64,000 nt of DNA from Streptomyces echinatus (GCF_014203595.1 NZ_JACHJK010000013.1:186001-250000); one strand, 5' to 3'. Shown: positions 8,424-17,524, counted from the stretch's first letter. Program-made: numbers and translations. Notes: generated by a model not told the origin, from the letters alone.

Positions 8424-8602
8424 GACGGAGAGCCTCGCACACCGCTCCTCGGTGCTCACGGGTCACCCCCCGCCCTCGGGGCAGGGCCCACGGCCGGCGC
8501 CTCCCCCGCGGCCACCGGACACCGACTTCCGTCATCACGACGGGGTTTGACCGCCCGCCGATCCGGCCGGCGGCGAAGACGTCACAACGTCAGCCCGGGC
8601 CG

Positions 8603-9154
8603 TCACGCTTCCGGAGCCGTCAGCTCGACCAGCTTGAGCACGGTGTTCCAGTTCCGGCTCGTGGCGATGAGCCCCTTGGTCGTCCGGGGCCGGGCCAGCG
8701 CCTCGGCGAGCTTGGAGCGGCCGACTCCGTCCGGGGCGTACAGGTACAGGCAACGGTCCCCGAGCCGGAACTCCTCCGGGAGGTGGGCGGCCTGGTCGAT
8801 CTCCGCGAACCGGTCGGGGGTGACGGGCGCGGAGAAGTAGGTGACGTGCAGTTGCTTCGGCGCCAGGCCGGCGGCCGGGAACGGGCAGGCCTCGGCGACC
8901 TTCCTCAGGTACGCGTGGTCGCGCACGAGCACGTCCACGCTGAAGCCGAAGCGCTCCTCGATCGCCGCGGCCAGCTCCGCCGCCAGGGACTCCTCGTCGC
9001 CGTGGCCGGCGGTGAAGACGGCCTGGCCGCTCTGGAGATGGGTGCGGACACCGGTGTGGCCGAGGCCGGTCACGAGTGTGCGCAGTTCGGCCATGGGGAG
9101 CTTCTTGCTGCCGCCGACGTTGATTCCGCGCAGCAGCGCCGCATAGGTGGTCAT
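8603..9154 (-). CDS. DUF1697 domain-containing protein
   Basis: A 183-aa protein with the DUF1697 signature start (YAALLRGINVGG at residues 4-15), the KKLPMAELR segment, and LQSGQAVFTA. The C-terminal part has TKGLIATSRNWNTVLKLVEL. The function of this family is unknown. It is probably cytoplasmic: no signal peptide or membrane segment. It is divergent from the MMPL exporter across a 413-base region. Confidence 0.85.
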   Translation of the reverse strand: MTTYAALLRGINVGGSKKLPMAELRTLVTGLGHTGVRTHLQSGQAVFTAGHGDEESLAAELAAAIEERFGFSVDVLVRDHAYLRKVAEACPFPAAGLAPKQLHVTYFSAPVTPDRFAEIDQAAHLPEEFRLGDRCLYLYAPDGVGRSKLAEALARPRTTKGLIATSRNWNTVLKLVELTAPEA

Positions 9155-9567
9155 CCGGCCACCCTAGAGCGGCCGTCGTGCCCCGTGGGGGCGGGCACGA
9201 CGGCCGCGCCCGCACCGTGGCGGGCTGCGCGAAACTCTGGCCGATGGGCCCGGCCCGGAGCAACCTCTACACGCGCCTGTGACTTGTTCAACAAAGTTTC
9301 GTAATGACAAAGCGGATCTCTGTCGGTCGGAACGGACACCGGCGTTCCGGGTCCCGGCCCGCCCCGCGCCCCTCCCCCTGAGGCGCACCCCCGAGAAGCG
9401 GCGATAGGTGTAAGGGGCCACTGTCCTCCCCGGCGATGATCCGGGCGCCGCGCACTTCACCGGTCAGTACGACGAGATGCCCTTGTCCGGCACCTACCGT
9501 CGAATGCGAACAAGCGCGGACGTGGCGGCAGGGGGCCGCCACCGCACACGAGGGGGGCACGCCCGTC
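9155..9567. other. Divergent intergenic region with an AT-rich island
   Basis: 413 bases between the DUF1697 gene (-) and the MMPL gene (+), without a supported gene. An A/T-rich island at about 9281-9310 stands out from the GC-rich background and contains the small palindrome annotated separately. It probably carries the promoters of both genes. Confidence 0.5.
9284..9294. promoter_or_regulatory. TTGTT-C-AACAA palindrome, possible operator
   Basis: An 11-base perfect palindrome about its centre base, inside an AT-rich island upstream of the MMPL exporter. MMPL exporters are often controlled by TetR-type repressors with palindromic sites, but no such regulator is adjacent here. The role is inferred. 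Confidence 0.3.
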
Positions 9568-11817
9568 ATGGGGAACACAGAGGTGCGGGTGCGAGGGCTG
9601 GCCGCACGCGCCGGCGGCTGGAGCGCCCGGCACCGCTGGGCGGCCGTCGGTATATGGGTGCTGTTCGTCGTCCTGGCCATGGGGCTGGGCTCGGCCGCGG
9701 GCCGGGCGGACGTGAACGAGGGCGACCAGCTCAAGGGCGAGACGCACACCGCCGCCAAGATCATCGACGACGCGGGCATCGAGGAGCCGGCCTCGGAGAC
9801 CGTCCTGGTCCAGTCGGAGGACGGCGCCGTCAAGGCCACCGGCACGGAGTTCCGCGCGGCCGTCGCCGAGGTCGTCAAGGCCGTCGAGGGCACCGGGAAG
9901 GTCACCGCGGTCACCTCGCCGTACGACACGCACACCATCTCCCGGGACGGCCGCAGCGCGCTGGTCCAGTTCGAGCTGCGCGGTGACGCGGAGACCGCCG
10001 CCGACCGGATCGAGCCGGTGCTGGACGCCGTCGCCGGGGTGCAGAAGAAGCACGACTCGCTGCGGATCGAGGAGATCGGCGGCGCCAGCATGCAGAAGCA
10101 GTACAAGGACGCCTTCGGGGACGACTTCCAGAAGGCCGAGTACTCGGCGGTGCCGGTGGCGCTCGGCATCCTGCTGATCGCGTTCGGCGCGCTGGTGGCC
10201 GCGCTGCTGCCGGTGGCCCTCGCGATCACCGCGATCATGGCGACGATGGGCCTGATGGGCCTGGTCAGCCACCTCCAGCCGATGAGCGACACCGCCAACT
10301 CCGTGATGCTGCTGGTCGGTATGGCCGTCGGCGTCGACTACTGCCTGTTCTACCTGCGCCGCGAGCGCGAGGAACGGGCCGCCGGACGGGACGCGGGCAC
10401 GGCCCTCAGGATCGCCGCCGCCACCAGTGGCCGGGCGATCGTCGTCTCCGGTGTCACGGTGTGCGTGGCGATGGCGGGCATGCTGTTCACCGGCCTCGCC
10501 GAGTTCGAGGCGATGGGTCTGGCCTCGCTGATGGTCGTGGCGGTCGCGATGGTCGGTTCGGTGACCGTGCTCCCCGCCCTGCTCTCGCTGCTCGGTGAGC
10601 GGGTCGAGAAGGGCCGCCTCCCGTTCCTGGGGCGCAGGCGCCGCAAGCAGGGCGCGGACTCGGACAGCCGGTTCTGGACGGCCGTGCTGCGGGGCGTGCT
10701 GGCCAAGCCGCTGGTCTCGGTCGTCGTGGCGTCCGGCGCGCTGCTGGCCATCGCCGCCCCCGCCCTCGGCATGAAGACCCAGCAGCTCACCCTGGACCAG
10801 GAGTTCGGCGACTCGCTGCCCATCGTGCAGACGTACGACCACCTCAACGACGCCTTCCCGGGCGGCAGCGAGCCGGCCCAGGTCGTCGTCAAGGCCAAGG
10901 ACATCGACGCCCCCGGGGTCCGTCGGGCACTGGCCGGCTTCAAGAAGGAGGCGGTCGCCTCGGGCGCCTCGCGCGGCCCGGTCGACATCAAACTGTACGA
11001 AGCGCAGGACGTCGCCCTGGTCTCCGTGCCGCTGGTCGGCGGCTCCGACCTGGACGAGGCGACGAAGAGCCTGCAGAAGCTGCGTGACGAGGTCCGGCCG
11101 GCCACGCTCGGCAAGGTCGAGGGCGTCCAGGCGCCGGTCACCGGTCAGGTCGCGGGCAACCACGACTTCAACGACCAGCTGATGGGCTCGGTCCTCCCGG
11201 TCTTCGCCTTCGTGGTCGTCTTCGCCTTCCTGCTGATGCTGCTGTCGTTCCGCTCGCTGACGGTCGCGATCACGTCGATCGTGCTCAACCTGCTGTCGGT
11301 GGCCGCCGCCTACGGCATCCTCGTCGCCGTCTTCCAGCACGGCTGGGGTGCCTCGCTGGTGGGCGCGGAGGGGGTGGGCGCGATCGTCACCTGGCTGCCG
11401 CTGTTCCTCTTCGTGATCCTGTTCGGACTGTCCATGGACTACCACGTGTTCGTGGTCTCCCGGATCCGTGAGGCCCGGATGCGCGGACGCACGACGAAGG
11501 ATGCGATCCGGCACGGCGTGGTCACCACCGCCGGCGTCGTCACCAGCGCCGCGGTCATCATGGTCGCCGTGTTCGCCATCTTCGGCACGCTGTCCATGCA
11601 GTCGATGAAGCAGATGGGCGTCGGCCTGGCCGCGGCGGTGCTCATCGACGCGACCATCATCCGCGGGGTGCTGCTGCCGGCGGTGATGGCGCTGCTCGGC
11701 GAGCGCAACTGGTACCTGCCGAAGTGGCTGCACCGGCTGCCCGACCTGACGCACGACGAGGCGCCGGAGCCGGCCGCGACGCCGCTGCCGGAGCGCGGCG
11801 AGCGACTGCCCGTATGA
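9568..11817 (+). CDS. MMPL family (RND-type) membrane transporter
   Basis: Proton-driven exporter of the MmpL/ActII-3 type, 749 aa. The start at ATG 9568 is chosen for the preceding GAGGGGGG. The layout is the family standard: TM1 near residues 24-44, an extracytoplasmic domain to about 190, a TM bundle (about 195-375) with the conserved GMAVGVDYCLFYLRREREE motif (TM4 Asp-Tyr), a second extracytoplasmic domain (about 410-545), then a second bundle with FGLSMDYHVFVVSRIREA. Substrates of the family are lipids, polyketides or drugs. Nothing adjacent identifies one here. A strong hairpin follows the stop. Confidence 0.9.
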   Translation: MGNTEVRVRGLAARAGGWSARHRWAAVGIWVLFVVLAMGLGSAAGRADVNEGDQLKGETHTAAKIIDDAGIEEPASETVLVQSEDGAVKATGTEFRAAVAEVVKAVEGTGKVTAVTSPYDTHTISRDGRSALVQFELRGDAETAADRIEPVLDAVAGVQKKHDSLRIEEIGGASMQKQYKDAFGDDFQKAEYSAVPVALGILLIAFGALVAALLPVALAITAIMATMGLMGLVSHLQPMSDTANSVMLLVGMAVGVDYCLFYLRREREERAAGRDAGTALRIAAATSGRAIVVSGVTVCVAMAGMLFTGLAEFEAMGLASLMVVAVAMVGSVTVLPALLSLLGERVEKGRLPFLGRRRRKQGADSDSRFWTAVLRGVLAKPLVSVVVASGALLAIAAPALGMKTQQLTLDQEFGDSLPIVQTYDHLNDAFPGGSEPAQVVVKAKDIDAPGVRRALAGFKKEAVASGASRGPVDIKLYEAQDVALVSVPLVGGSDLDEATKSLQKLRDEVRPATLGKVEGVQAPVTGQVAGNHDFNDQLMGSVLPVFAFVVVFAFLLMLLSFRSLTVAITSIVLNLLSVAAAYGILVAVFQHGWGASLVGAEGVGAIVTWLPLFLFVILFGLSMDYHVFVVSRIREARMRGRTTKDAIRHGVVTTAGVVTSAAVIMVAVFAIFGTLSMQSMKQMGVGLAAAVLIDATIIRGVLLPAVMALLGERNWYLPKWLHRLPDLTHDEAPEPAATPLPERGERLPV

Positions 11818-11830
11818 TTCCGGCCGTCGG

Positions 11831-11874
11831 CCGAGGGCCCGTCGGCTCCCTGCGGGGAACCGGCGGGCCCTCGG
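11831..11874. terminator. Hairpin terminator after the MMPL gene
   Basis: Near-perfect long arms: CCGAGGGCCCG at the left pairs with CGGGCCCTCGG at the right, with further imperfect pairing around a short GC loop. It lies 14 bases after the MMPL stop, so it is a likely rho-independent-type terminator. Confidence 0.65.
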
Positions 11875-11912
11875 CGCGTTCGCGTCGTACGGGAACGTGC
11901 CTCCGACGGCCC

Positions 11913-12139
11913 TAGGGGGTTTCGTTTGGATCAGGTCGGATCAGGCCGCGGCGTCCGGTGATGGGGGTACCTCCCACGCCGTTCAGGCAGTGGGGGAGCA
12001 TCGCAAGGCGGAGGACCATCCGCGTACTGGGCGTACTCGGGTGGTCCGACAACGCGGCGTGGGGGTACCCCCGGCCGAAGGCTGGGGGAGTGCCGGGCCG
12101 GGCGTCGCGGACCCGGGCTGATCCAAACGAAGCCCCCTA
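11913..12139. mobile_element. 227-bp MITE-like element with 22-bp terminal inverted repeats
   Basis: The ends are TAGGGGGTTTCGTTTGGATCAG (positions 11913-11934) and its reverse complement with one mismatch (12118-12139). Inside are further palindromic pieces (GGGGGTACCTCCC, GGGGGTACCCCC, CCCCGGCCGAAGGCTGGGGG) of a kind I recall as repeated in Streptomyces intergenic DNA. There is no room for a transposase. No clear target-site duplication is seen beyond TA/CTA-type bases. The right end contains the stop codon of the glycosyltransferase gene. Confidence 0.6.
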
Positions 12140-13351
12140 ACTCCGGTCGCGGCCCGGCAGTTCGGCCTCGATGAGGTCGGCCGCCCGCCGGGTGCCGCCC
12201 TCCTGGGCCATCCCCGTCTGGATCTCCTTGAGCCGGCGGGCCACATCGGGGTCGTCCACCAGGGCGAGGGCGGCCTCGCGGAGGCGGCCCTCGGTGGCCT
12301 CCTCGGTGGGCAGGTGCCGGGCGACGCCGAGCGCCTGGAGCACATCGGCGTTGCCGAACTGATCCGCGGCCTGCGGTACGGCGATCATCGGCGTCGCGGT
12401 GGCCAGGCCCTCCTGGCTGCCGCCGGCCCCCGCGTGCGTGACGAACAGGTCGGCCTGCCGCAGGATCGCCAGCTGCGGCACCCAGTTGCGCACCTCGACG
12501 TCGTCCGGCACCTCGCCCAGATCGGCGCGGGTCACGTGTTGGCCGACCTGCAGCACCGTGTGCCAGCCGGGCAGGTCCCCGAAGGCGCGCACACAGGCGC
12601 GGTAGAAGGCGGGCTGCTTGGTGAAGGCCGAGCCGAGCGAGACCAGCACGACCTTCTCGGCACCGGCGGGCCGCTGCCAGTCCCCCTGGTCCGCGCGGTC
12701 GCCCTGGCAGGCGCCGACGAAGGTGTGGACGCGTTCGTCCACCCGGTCGGCGTTCGGCTGGAGTGCCTTCGGGATGAGCACCAGGGAGCGCTCCGGGCGG
12801 CCGGCGAAGGGGTCCGGGTGCTGGGTGATGCCGTTCTCCGCGAGCCATGCCGCGAACCGGGCGTAGTAGGCCCGGCCGCGCTCGGTCCGCTTCGGCTCCC
12901 GCCACATGGGCTCGGCGACCTCCTCCTCGTAGCCCTCCCAGGCGACGAGGTTCGGGGAGAGGGAGACCGCCGGGACGCCCCAGCGGTGGGCCAGGACCCG
13001 GGCGGGGTAGGAGGCGATGTCGTGCAGGACGAGGTCCGGCGTGTCGTCGGCGTAGGCCGCGATGAGCTGGGGCAGCGCCTGGATCGCGTCCTCCAGGAAC
13101 GGCTCCACGTTGTCCAGCAGGGTGTTCCCCCAGGCCTCCGGGTCGGCGTCGGGTCCCGGCAGGACCGAGGTGTAGGGCACGGGCCGGGCCCCGGTGGCCG
13201 CCACCTTGTCCGCGAAGACGGGCGGGACGGCGTACGTGACCCGGTGCCCCCGGGCGACGAGTTCCCGGATCACTTCCAGGCTGGGGTTCACATGGCCGTG
13301 GGCGGCGATGGAGAACATGGCGATATGGGCAGGCCGGGTCGCGGGGTTCAT
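12137..13351 (-). CDS. Macrolide-type glycosyltransferase (OleD/Mgt family, GT1)
   Basis: UDP-glucose-dependent glycosyltransferase, 404 aa, which in this family inactivates macrolides and glucosylates many phenolics. The N-terminal AAHGHVNPSLEVIREL contains the catalytic His (residue 18) and LVLHD supplies its partner Asp (residue 109). The C-terminal nucleotide-sugar site reads VPQLAILRQADLFVTHAGAGGSQEGL and PQAADQFGNA. From memory the sequence follows Streptomyces antibioticus OleD closely along its whole length. The C-terminus is about ten residues shorter than I recall for OleD, because the TAG stop lies in the terminal repeat of the neighbouring element. A perfect palindrome upstream of the start suggests repression by a TetR-like protein. 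Confidence 0.92.
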   Translation of the reverse strand: MNPATRPAHIAMFSIAAHGHVNPSLEVIRELVARGHRVTYAVPPVFADKVAATGARPVPYTSVLPGPDADPEAWGNTLLDNVEPFLEDAIQALPQLIAAYADDTPDLVLHDIASYPARVLAHRWGVPAVSLSPNLVAWEGYEEEVAEPMWREPKRTERGRAYYARFAAWLAENGITQHPDPFAGRPERSLVLIPKALQPNADRVDERVHTFVGACQGDRADQGDWQRPAGAEKVVLVSLGSAFTKQPAFYRACVRAFGDLPGWHTVLQVGQHVTRADLGEVPDDVEVRNWVPQLAILRQADLFVTHAGAGGSQEGLATATPMIAVPQAADQFGNADVLQALGVARHLPTEEATEGRLREAALALVDDPDVARRLKEIQTGMAQEGGTRRAADLIEAELPGRDRS

Positions 13352-13368
13352 GACGCCGAGGTTAGACG

Positions 13369-13386
13369 AGACGATACGTATCGTCT
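13369..13386. promoter_or_regulatory. 18-bp perfect palindrome upstream of the glycosyltransferase
   Basis: AGACGATACGTATCGTCT is a perfect palindrome 17 bases upstream of the glycosyltransferase start, embedded in an A/T-rich stretch (TTAGACG on one side, AATTAATTGA on the other). The size and symmetry fit a TetR-family operator overlapping the promoter. No TetR gene is adjacent, so the regulator would be encoded elsewhere. Confidence 0.55.
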
Positions 13387-13429
13387 AATTAATTGACCGG
13401 TGTCCGGCGCCGTCGCGGCGCGACACCGC

Positions 13430-14704
13430 TCAGCGCTGGTAGCGGGCCAGGACGAGATTGCCGTCCCGTTCGAGGCGTCCGCGCAGTTCGGGGAGACCGA
13501 TCGCGCCGCTGTAGTACTCCTGGTAGGCCGGGGTGGCCACCTTGTCCTTCCATTCCGGGTAGCCGCGCACCGACTGCGCGGGCGCCGGGCGCAGCCGGGA
13601 GGCGAGTGCGGTGCCGGTGGCCCAGCCGTTCCCGGCGGCGTGCAGGGCCGGGTCCTTCAGGGCCTGGGTGCCGGTGGGCAGCATCCAGTCGCCGAGGGCG
13701 AGGCGGACCATGTTCTCCGGCCGGAGCAGGAAGTCGATGAACGCGACGGCCTCCTTCTTGTGCGGACAGTCGGCGGAGACCGACAGCGTCTGCGGGCTGA
13801 CGCCCTGGGTGAGCCCCTCGGCGCCCGCCGGGGCCGGCAGCACCTGCCAGTGGAAGCCCTCGGGGGCCTGCTGCGCGATCTGCTGGCGATAGGAGAAGCC
13901 CAGCGGGACCATGGCGTACCGGCCGGCGAAGAAGCCGGGCAGGGTGTCCGAGCCACCGCTGCCGAGCGTCGAGGCGGGGGCGCTGTGGTCGACGGCGACC
14001 TGGTCGTGGACGGTGCGGGGCACCACCGCGTCGCCCTCGGTGAAGCGCACGGTGACCTTGCCGTCCGCGCCCCGGTGGAAGAGCCGGCCGCCCGCCGACA
14101 GGGACAGGTTCAGCGTGGCGGAGACGGGCTCCTTCAGCGGCCAGGCCACCCCGTACCTCCCGGGCCCGCTGAGCCGCTTGGCGACCTCCCGGAACTCCGC
14201 CCAGCTCCACGGGTGCCGGGGGGTCGGTACGCGCACCTTCGCCGCGCGCAGCAGGTCCGCGTTCGCGATCAGCACCCGGGGCTCCTGGAGGAACGGCACG
14301 CCGTAGACGCCGTGCCCGAAGGTGGCCGTCCGCCAGCTGCCGGGCGGGATGTCGGACCTGAGCCGGGCGGGCAGCAGGCCGGTCAGGTCGGCGAGGTAGC
14401 CGCCGTAGGCGAAGTCGGCGAGGTCGTCGGAGGCGTCGTGGACGACGTCCGGGGCCTCACCGCCCTCGAAGGAGGTGAGCAGCTGGTCGTGCACGCTGTC
14501 CCAGCTTCCCTGCACGTACTCGACCTTGACGTCCGGGTGGCCGGCGTTCCATTCCCGCACCAGCTCCTTGTTGGCGGCGACGGACTCCTGCTGCCAGGCC
14601 AGGGACTGGAAGCGCAGGGTGACCGGGCCGCCGTCGCGGTGGCCGGGTGACGAGCAGCCCGCGAGGAGCAGCAGTACCGCGAGCACCTTGGCGAGGGTCC
14701 GCAT
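13430..14704 (-). CDS. Sugar ABC transporter substrate-binding lipoprotein
   Basis: Extracellular solute-binding protein family 1, 424 aa. The signal peptide is short, with lipobox LAGC at about residue 16. Family features include TLRFQSLAWQQES at the start of the mature domain, YVQGSWDSVHDQLLTSFEGGEAPDVV, and the tryptophan-containing PWSWAEFREVAKRL. Its start overlaps the stop of the upstream permease by one base (TGATG). It is the last gene of a permease-permease-receptor operon. The ligand is probably an oligosaccharide, but no glycosidase or LacI regulator is adjacent to narrow it. Confidence 0.88.
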   Translation of the reverse strand: MRTLAKVLAVLLLLAGCSSPGHRDGGPVTLRFQSLAWQQESVAANKELVREWNAGHPDVKVEYVQGSWDSVHDQLLTSFEGGEAPDVVHDASDDLADFAYGGYLADLTGLLPARLRSDIPPGSWRTATFGHGVYGVPFLQEPRVLIANADLLRAAKVRVPTPRHPWSWAEFREVAKRLSGPGRYGVAWPLKEPVSATLNLSLSAGGRLFHRGADGKVTVRFTEGDAVVPRTVHDQVAVDHSAPASTLGSGGSDTLPGFFAGRYAMVPLGFSYRQQIAQQAPEGFHWQVLPAPAGAEGLTQGVSPQTLSVSADCPHKKEAVAFIDFLLRPENMVRLALGDWMLPTGTQALKDPALHAAGNGWATGTALASRLRPAPAQSVRGYPEWKDKVATPAYQEYYSGAIGLPELRGRLERDGNLVLARYQR

Positions 14705-15537
14705 CAGCTCTTCACCGCCCCGGCGACCAGGCCGCCCGTGATCCGCCGCTGGACCAGTGCGAAGACGGCCACGGAGGGCAGGGTGGCGAGGAACGCGGCC
14801 GCGGCCAGCGGGCCGAGGTCGGCCACGCCCTCGGCTCCGATGAAGTGGGTGAGGACGACCGGGAGGGTCTGTCTGTCCGGGCTCTTGAGCAGCACCAGCG
14901 CGAAGAAGAACTCGTTCCACGCGGTGACGAAGGCGAACAGGGCCGTCGCCGCGATGCCGGGGGCGAGCAGCGGCGCCGTCACCGACACGAGGGTCCTCAG
15001 GCGTCCGGCCCCGTCGACGGCCGCCGCCTCCTCCAGCTCGGCCGGCACCGCCCGGACATGACCGGTGAGCATCCACAACGCGAACGGCAGCGCCCACACG
15101 ACGTACACCAGCACCAGTCCGAGCAGGGAGTCGATCAGCCGCAGGTTCTTCAGCACCAGGAACAGCGGGATGATCACCAGAACGAAGGGGAACGCCTGGC
15201 TGACCACCACCCAGCCGGTGGCGGCCCGGGCGAGCCGGCCGCGGTGCCGGGCCATGACGTAGGCCATCGGGGTGGCGAGCGCCACGGCGACGACGGCGGT
15301 GCCGAGCGCCACCAGCAGGGAGTTGAGGGCGGCCTGGGCCAGCGGCTGTTCGTCGAAGGCCTGCCGGACGTTGGCCAGGGTGGGGTGGCGCGGGATCCAG
15401 TCCGGGTGCAGGCTGCCCAGCTCGCGCGGGGACTTGAGCGCGGTGGACAGCAGCCACAGGAGCGGGAAGACCAGGAAGAGCAGATAGGCGAGCAGCGCGG
15501 CGTACTGGCCGGCGCGGACCGTGCGGCGGGTCCTCAT
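14704..15537 (-). CDS. Sugar ABC transporter permease (MalG-like)
   Basis: Second membrane component of the CUT1-type importer, 277 aa. TM1 is near residues 12-32. The periplasmic loop contains the typical PTLANVRQAF segment, and the EAA coupling motif reads ELEEAAAVDGAGRLRTLVSVTAPLLAPGI. The C-terminus ends GGLVAGAVKS, as usual in MalG-like proteins. It overlaps both its neighbours by a few bases, so the three genes are translationally coupled. Confidence 0.9.
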   Translation of the reverse strand: MRTRRTVRAGQYAALLAYLLFLVFPLLWLLSTALKSPRELGSLHPDWIPRHPTLANVRQAFDEQPLAQAALNSLLVALGTAVVAVALATPMAYVMARHRGRLARAATGWVVVSQAFPFVLVIIPLFLVLKNLRLIDSLLGLVLVYVVWALPFALWMLTGHVRAVPAELEEAAAVDGAGRLRTLVSVTAPLLAPGIAATALFAFVTAWNEFFFALVLLKSPDRQTLPVVLTHFIGAEGVADLGPLAAAAFLATLPSVAVFALVQRRITGGLVAGAVKS

Positions 15538-16505
15538 GCCTCGTCACCGCCCCGCAGCCGGCCGGCCAGGAACACCGCGAGCAGGACCGAGACCACCGCG
15601 ACGAGCACGCAGCCCATCGCCGCCGCGTAGCCGAACTGGCCGTAGCGGAAGGCCTCCTCGTAGGCGAAGAGCATCGGCAGCCGGGTCTTTCCGCCGGGTC
15701 CGCCGCTCGTGAGCACATAGACGAGGGCGAAGGAGTTGAGGTTCCAGATGAGGTTGAGCGCGGTGATGGAGAGGGCCACCGGTCTGAGCGCGGGCCAGGT
15801 GACCGTGCGGAAGCGGCGCCAGGCACCGGCGCCGTCGACCGCGGCCGCCTCGTGAAGTTCGCGCGGGACGTTCTGCAGGCCGGCGAGCAGGGCGACGGTG
15901 GTCTGTGGCAGGCCCGCCCAGACGCCGACGACGATCACCGCGGGCAGCGCGGTGGCCAGGCCGCTCAGCCAGTCCCGTCCGTCGCCGAGGCCGAGGTCGC
16001 GCAGGGTCTCGTTGAGGACGCCCGCGTCCGGGTTGTAGACGAGCCGCCACATGATGCCGACGACGACCTCGGGCATCGCCCAGGGCACGATCGCGAGGGC
16101 CCGGGCCAGGCCGCGCAGCCTCAGGTCCTGGTCGAGCAGGAGGGCCAGGCCGAGCGCGAGCAGGAACTGGGGCACGGTCACGCCGACCGCCCAGACCAGT
16201 CCGATCCGGAACGACTCCCAGAACAGGGTGTCGTGCAGGAGGTCCTGGAAGTTGAGGGCGCCGGTCCAGCGGGTGGCGGCCGTCCGGCCGGACTGGGCGT
16301 CGGTGAAGGCCAGCAGGATGCCGTAGAGCAGCGGGCCGACGCTGAGCACGAGGATCGGGACGAGGGCGGGCAGGACGAGGAACCAGGCACCGCGATCGGC
16401 GATCCGGCGCCCGGCCGGTCGTCGCGGCCCGGCCGATGACGGCCGTGCTCCGGCCACTGCTGTCACGGAATCAGCCCCTTTGCCTGCTCCGGTTGGCGTG
16501 TTCAT
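15534..16505 (-). CDS. Sugar ABC transporter permease (MalF-like)
   Basis: First membrane component, 323 aa. A disordered N-terminus of about 35 residues precedes TM1 (WFLVLPALVPILVLSVGPL). The EAA motif reads ELHEAAAVDGAGAWRRFRTVTWPAL, followed by the conserved NLIWNLNSFALVYVLTSGGP. ATG 16505 has no strong ribosome-binding site; the in-frame GTG at 16466 (after AAAGGGG) is an alternative. No ATPase is encoded in the operon. In streptomycetes CUT1 importers commonly share the MsiK ATPase encoded elsewhere. Confidence 0.87.
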   Translation of the reverse strand: MNTPTGAGKGADSVTAVAGARPSSAGPRRPAGRRIADRGAWFLVLPALVPILVLSVGPLLYGILLAFTDAQSGRTAATRWTGALNFQDLLHDTLFWESFRIGLVWAVGVTVPQFLLALGLALLLDQDLRLRGLARALAIVPWAMPEVVVGIMWRLVYNPDAGVLNETLRDLGLGDGRDWLSGLATALPAVIVVGVWAGLPQTTVALLAGLQNVPRELHEAAAVDGAGAWRRFRTVTWPALRPVALSITALNLIWNLNSFALVYVLTSGGPGGKTRLPMLFAYEEAFRYGQFGYAAAMGCVLVAVVSVLLAVFLAGRLRGGDEA

Positions 16506-16660
16506 GGTCGTAAAGGGCCGGTGCCCCGTCAAGGGACCGCGCACGGCGGCCGACCTGTACGAATGCGAGACTGGCCGCACGGGGTCCAAGCCCGGCTCCG
16601 GCGGCGGGTCCGCGGACGGCGCTTGAAGACGGCACGGGAAGACGGCACGGAGGCACGACG

Positions 16661-17524
16661 ATGGACGAGGCACGCGCGCGGGACGTACTGGCCGCGGCGG
16701 AGGTGCTGCCCGGACCGGCCGGTGAGGCGCGGCTCCTGGCCCTCGGCGAGAACGCGGTGTTCGCCGCCGGTGAGCTGGTGGTGAAGGTGGGCCGGGACGC
16801 CGAGCTGCTGGCGCGGGCCGAGCGCGAGCTGGCCATCGCCGGATGGCTGGCCGAGGCGGACGTACCGGCGGTGCGGGCGGCCGAACCGAAGCCGCGGCTG
16901 GTCGAGGGGCACCCGGTGACCGTGTGGCACCGGCTGCCCGACCCGGTACGTCCGGCCGAACCGCGGGACCTGGCGCGGTTGCTGCGGATCGTGCACGCGC
17001 TCCCCTCTCCCCCCTTCGCCCTGCCGCCCCGGGAACTGCTGGGCGGTGTGGAACGCTGGCTGCGGCTCGCGGGCGACGCGATCGACCCGGCGGACGCGGC
17101 CTATCTCCGTGAGCGGCGCGACGGCTTCGCCGCCCGGGCGGCGGCGCTGACGCCGCGTCTGACGCCGGGACCGATCCATGGCGACGCGCTGCCCCGCAAT
17201 GTGCACATCGGGCCGGACGGGCCGGTCCTGGTCGACCTGGAGACCTTCTCCGCCGACCTGCGCGAGCACGATCTGGTGGTGATGGCCCTCTCCCGCGACC
17301 GGTACGGGCTGCCGGCCGAGGCGTACGCGTCCTTCACCGAGGCGTACGGCTGGGACGTCCGGGAGTGGGAGGGCTGTGCGGTGCTGCGGGGCGCCCGGGA
17401 GACGGCCAGCTGCGCATGGGTGGGCCAGCACGCGCCGAGCAACCCGAAGGCGCTGGCGGAGTTCGGCCGCCGGGTGGCGTCGCTGCGGGACGGCGACGAG
17501 GAGGTGCGGTGGTACCCGTTCTGA
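16661..17524 (+). CDS. Aminoglycoside phosphotransferase-family kinase
   Basis: A 287-aa protein-kinase-like small-molecule kinase with an intact APH catalytic loop: HGDALPRNV supplies catalytic Asp and metal-binding Asn, and VLVDLETFS supplies the second metal Asp. An ATG after GGAGGCACGACG is a good start. The N-terminus holds the ATP-binding lobe (GENAVFAAGELVVKVGR, with the Lys of VVKV). The family phosphorylates antibiotics, choline, sugars or thio-sugars. Standing alone and divergent from the sugar importer, its substrate is not evident. Confidence 0.85.
   Translation: MDEARARDVLAAAEVLPGPAGEARLLALGENAVFAAGELVVKVGRDAELLARAERELAIAGWLAEADVPAVRAAEPKPRLVEGHPVTVWHRLPDPVRPAEPRDLARLLRIVHALPSPPFALPPRELLGGVERWLRLAGDAIDPADAAYLRERRDGFAARAAALTPRLTPGPIHGDALPRNVHIGPDGPVLVDLETFSADLREHDLVVMALSRDRYGLPAEAYASFTEAYGWDVREWEGCAVLRGARETASCAWVGQHAPSNPKALAEFGRRVASLRDGDEEVRWYPF

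Noticed and set aside
11897..12140. Small plus-strand frames inside the inverted-repeat element
   Set aside because: They have no ribosome-binding sites and no protein-like composition. The palindromic structure explains the sequence better.
13430..15826. A 798-aa frame spanning the sugar-binding protein and part of the permease region
   Set aside because: Only the 424-aa part from 14704 has signal peptide and family motifs. The upstream part is Arg/Pro/Gly-rich and antiparallel in frame to the permease genes.
16505..16661. LacI/GntR-type operator for the sugar ABC operon
   Set aside because: No convincing palindrome was seen in the divergent region, and no regulator is adjacent.
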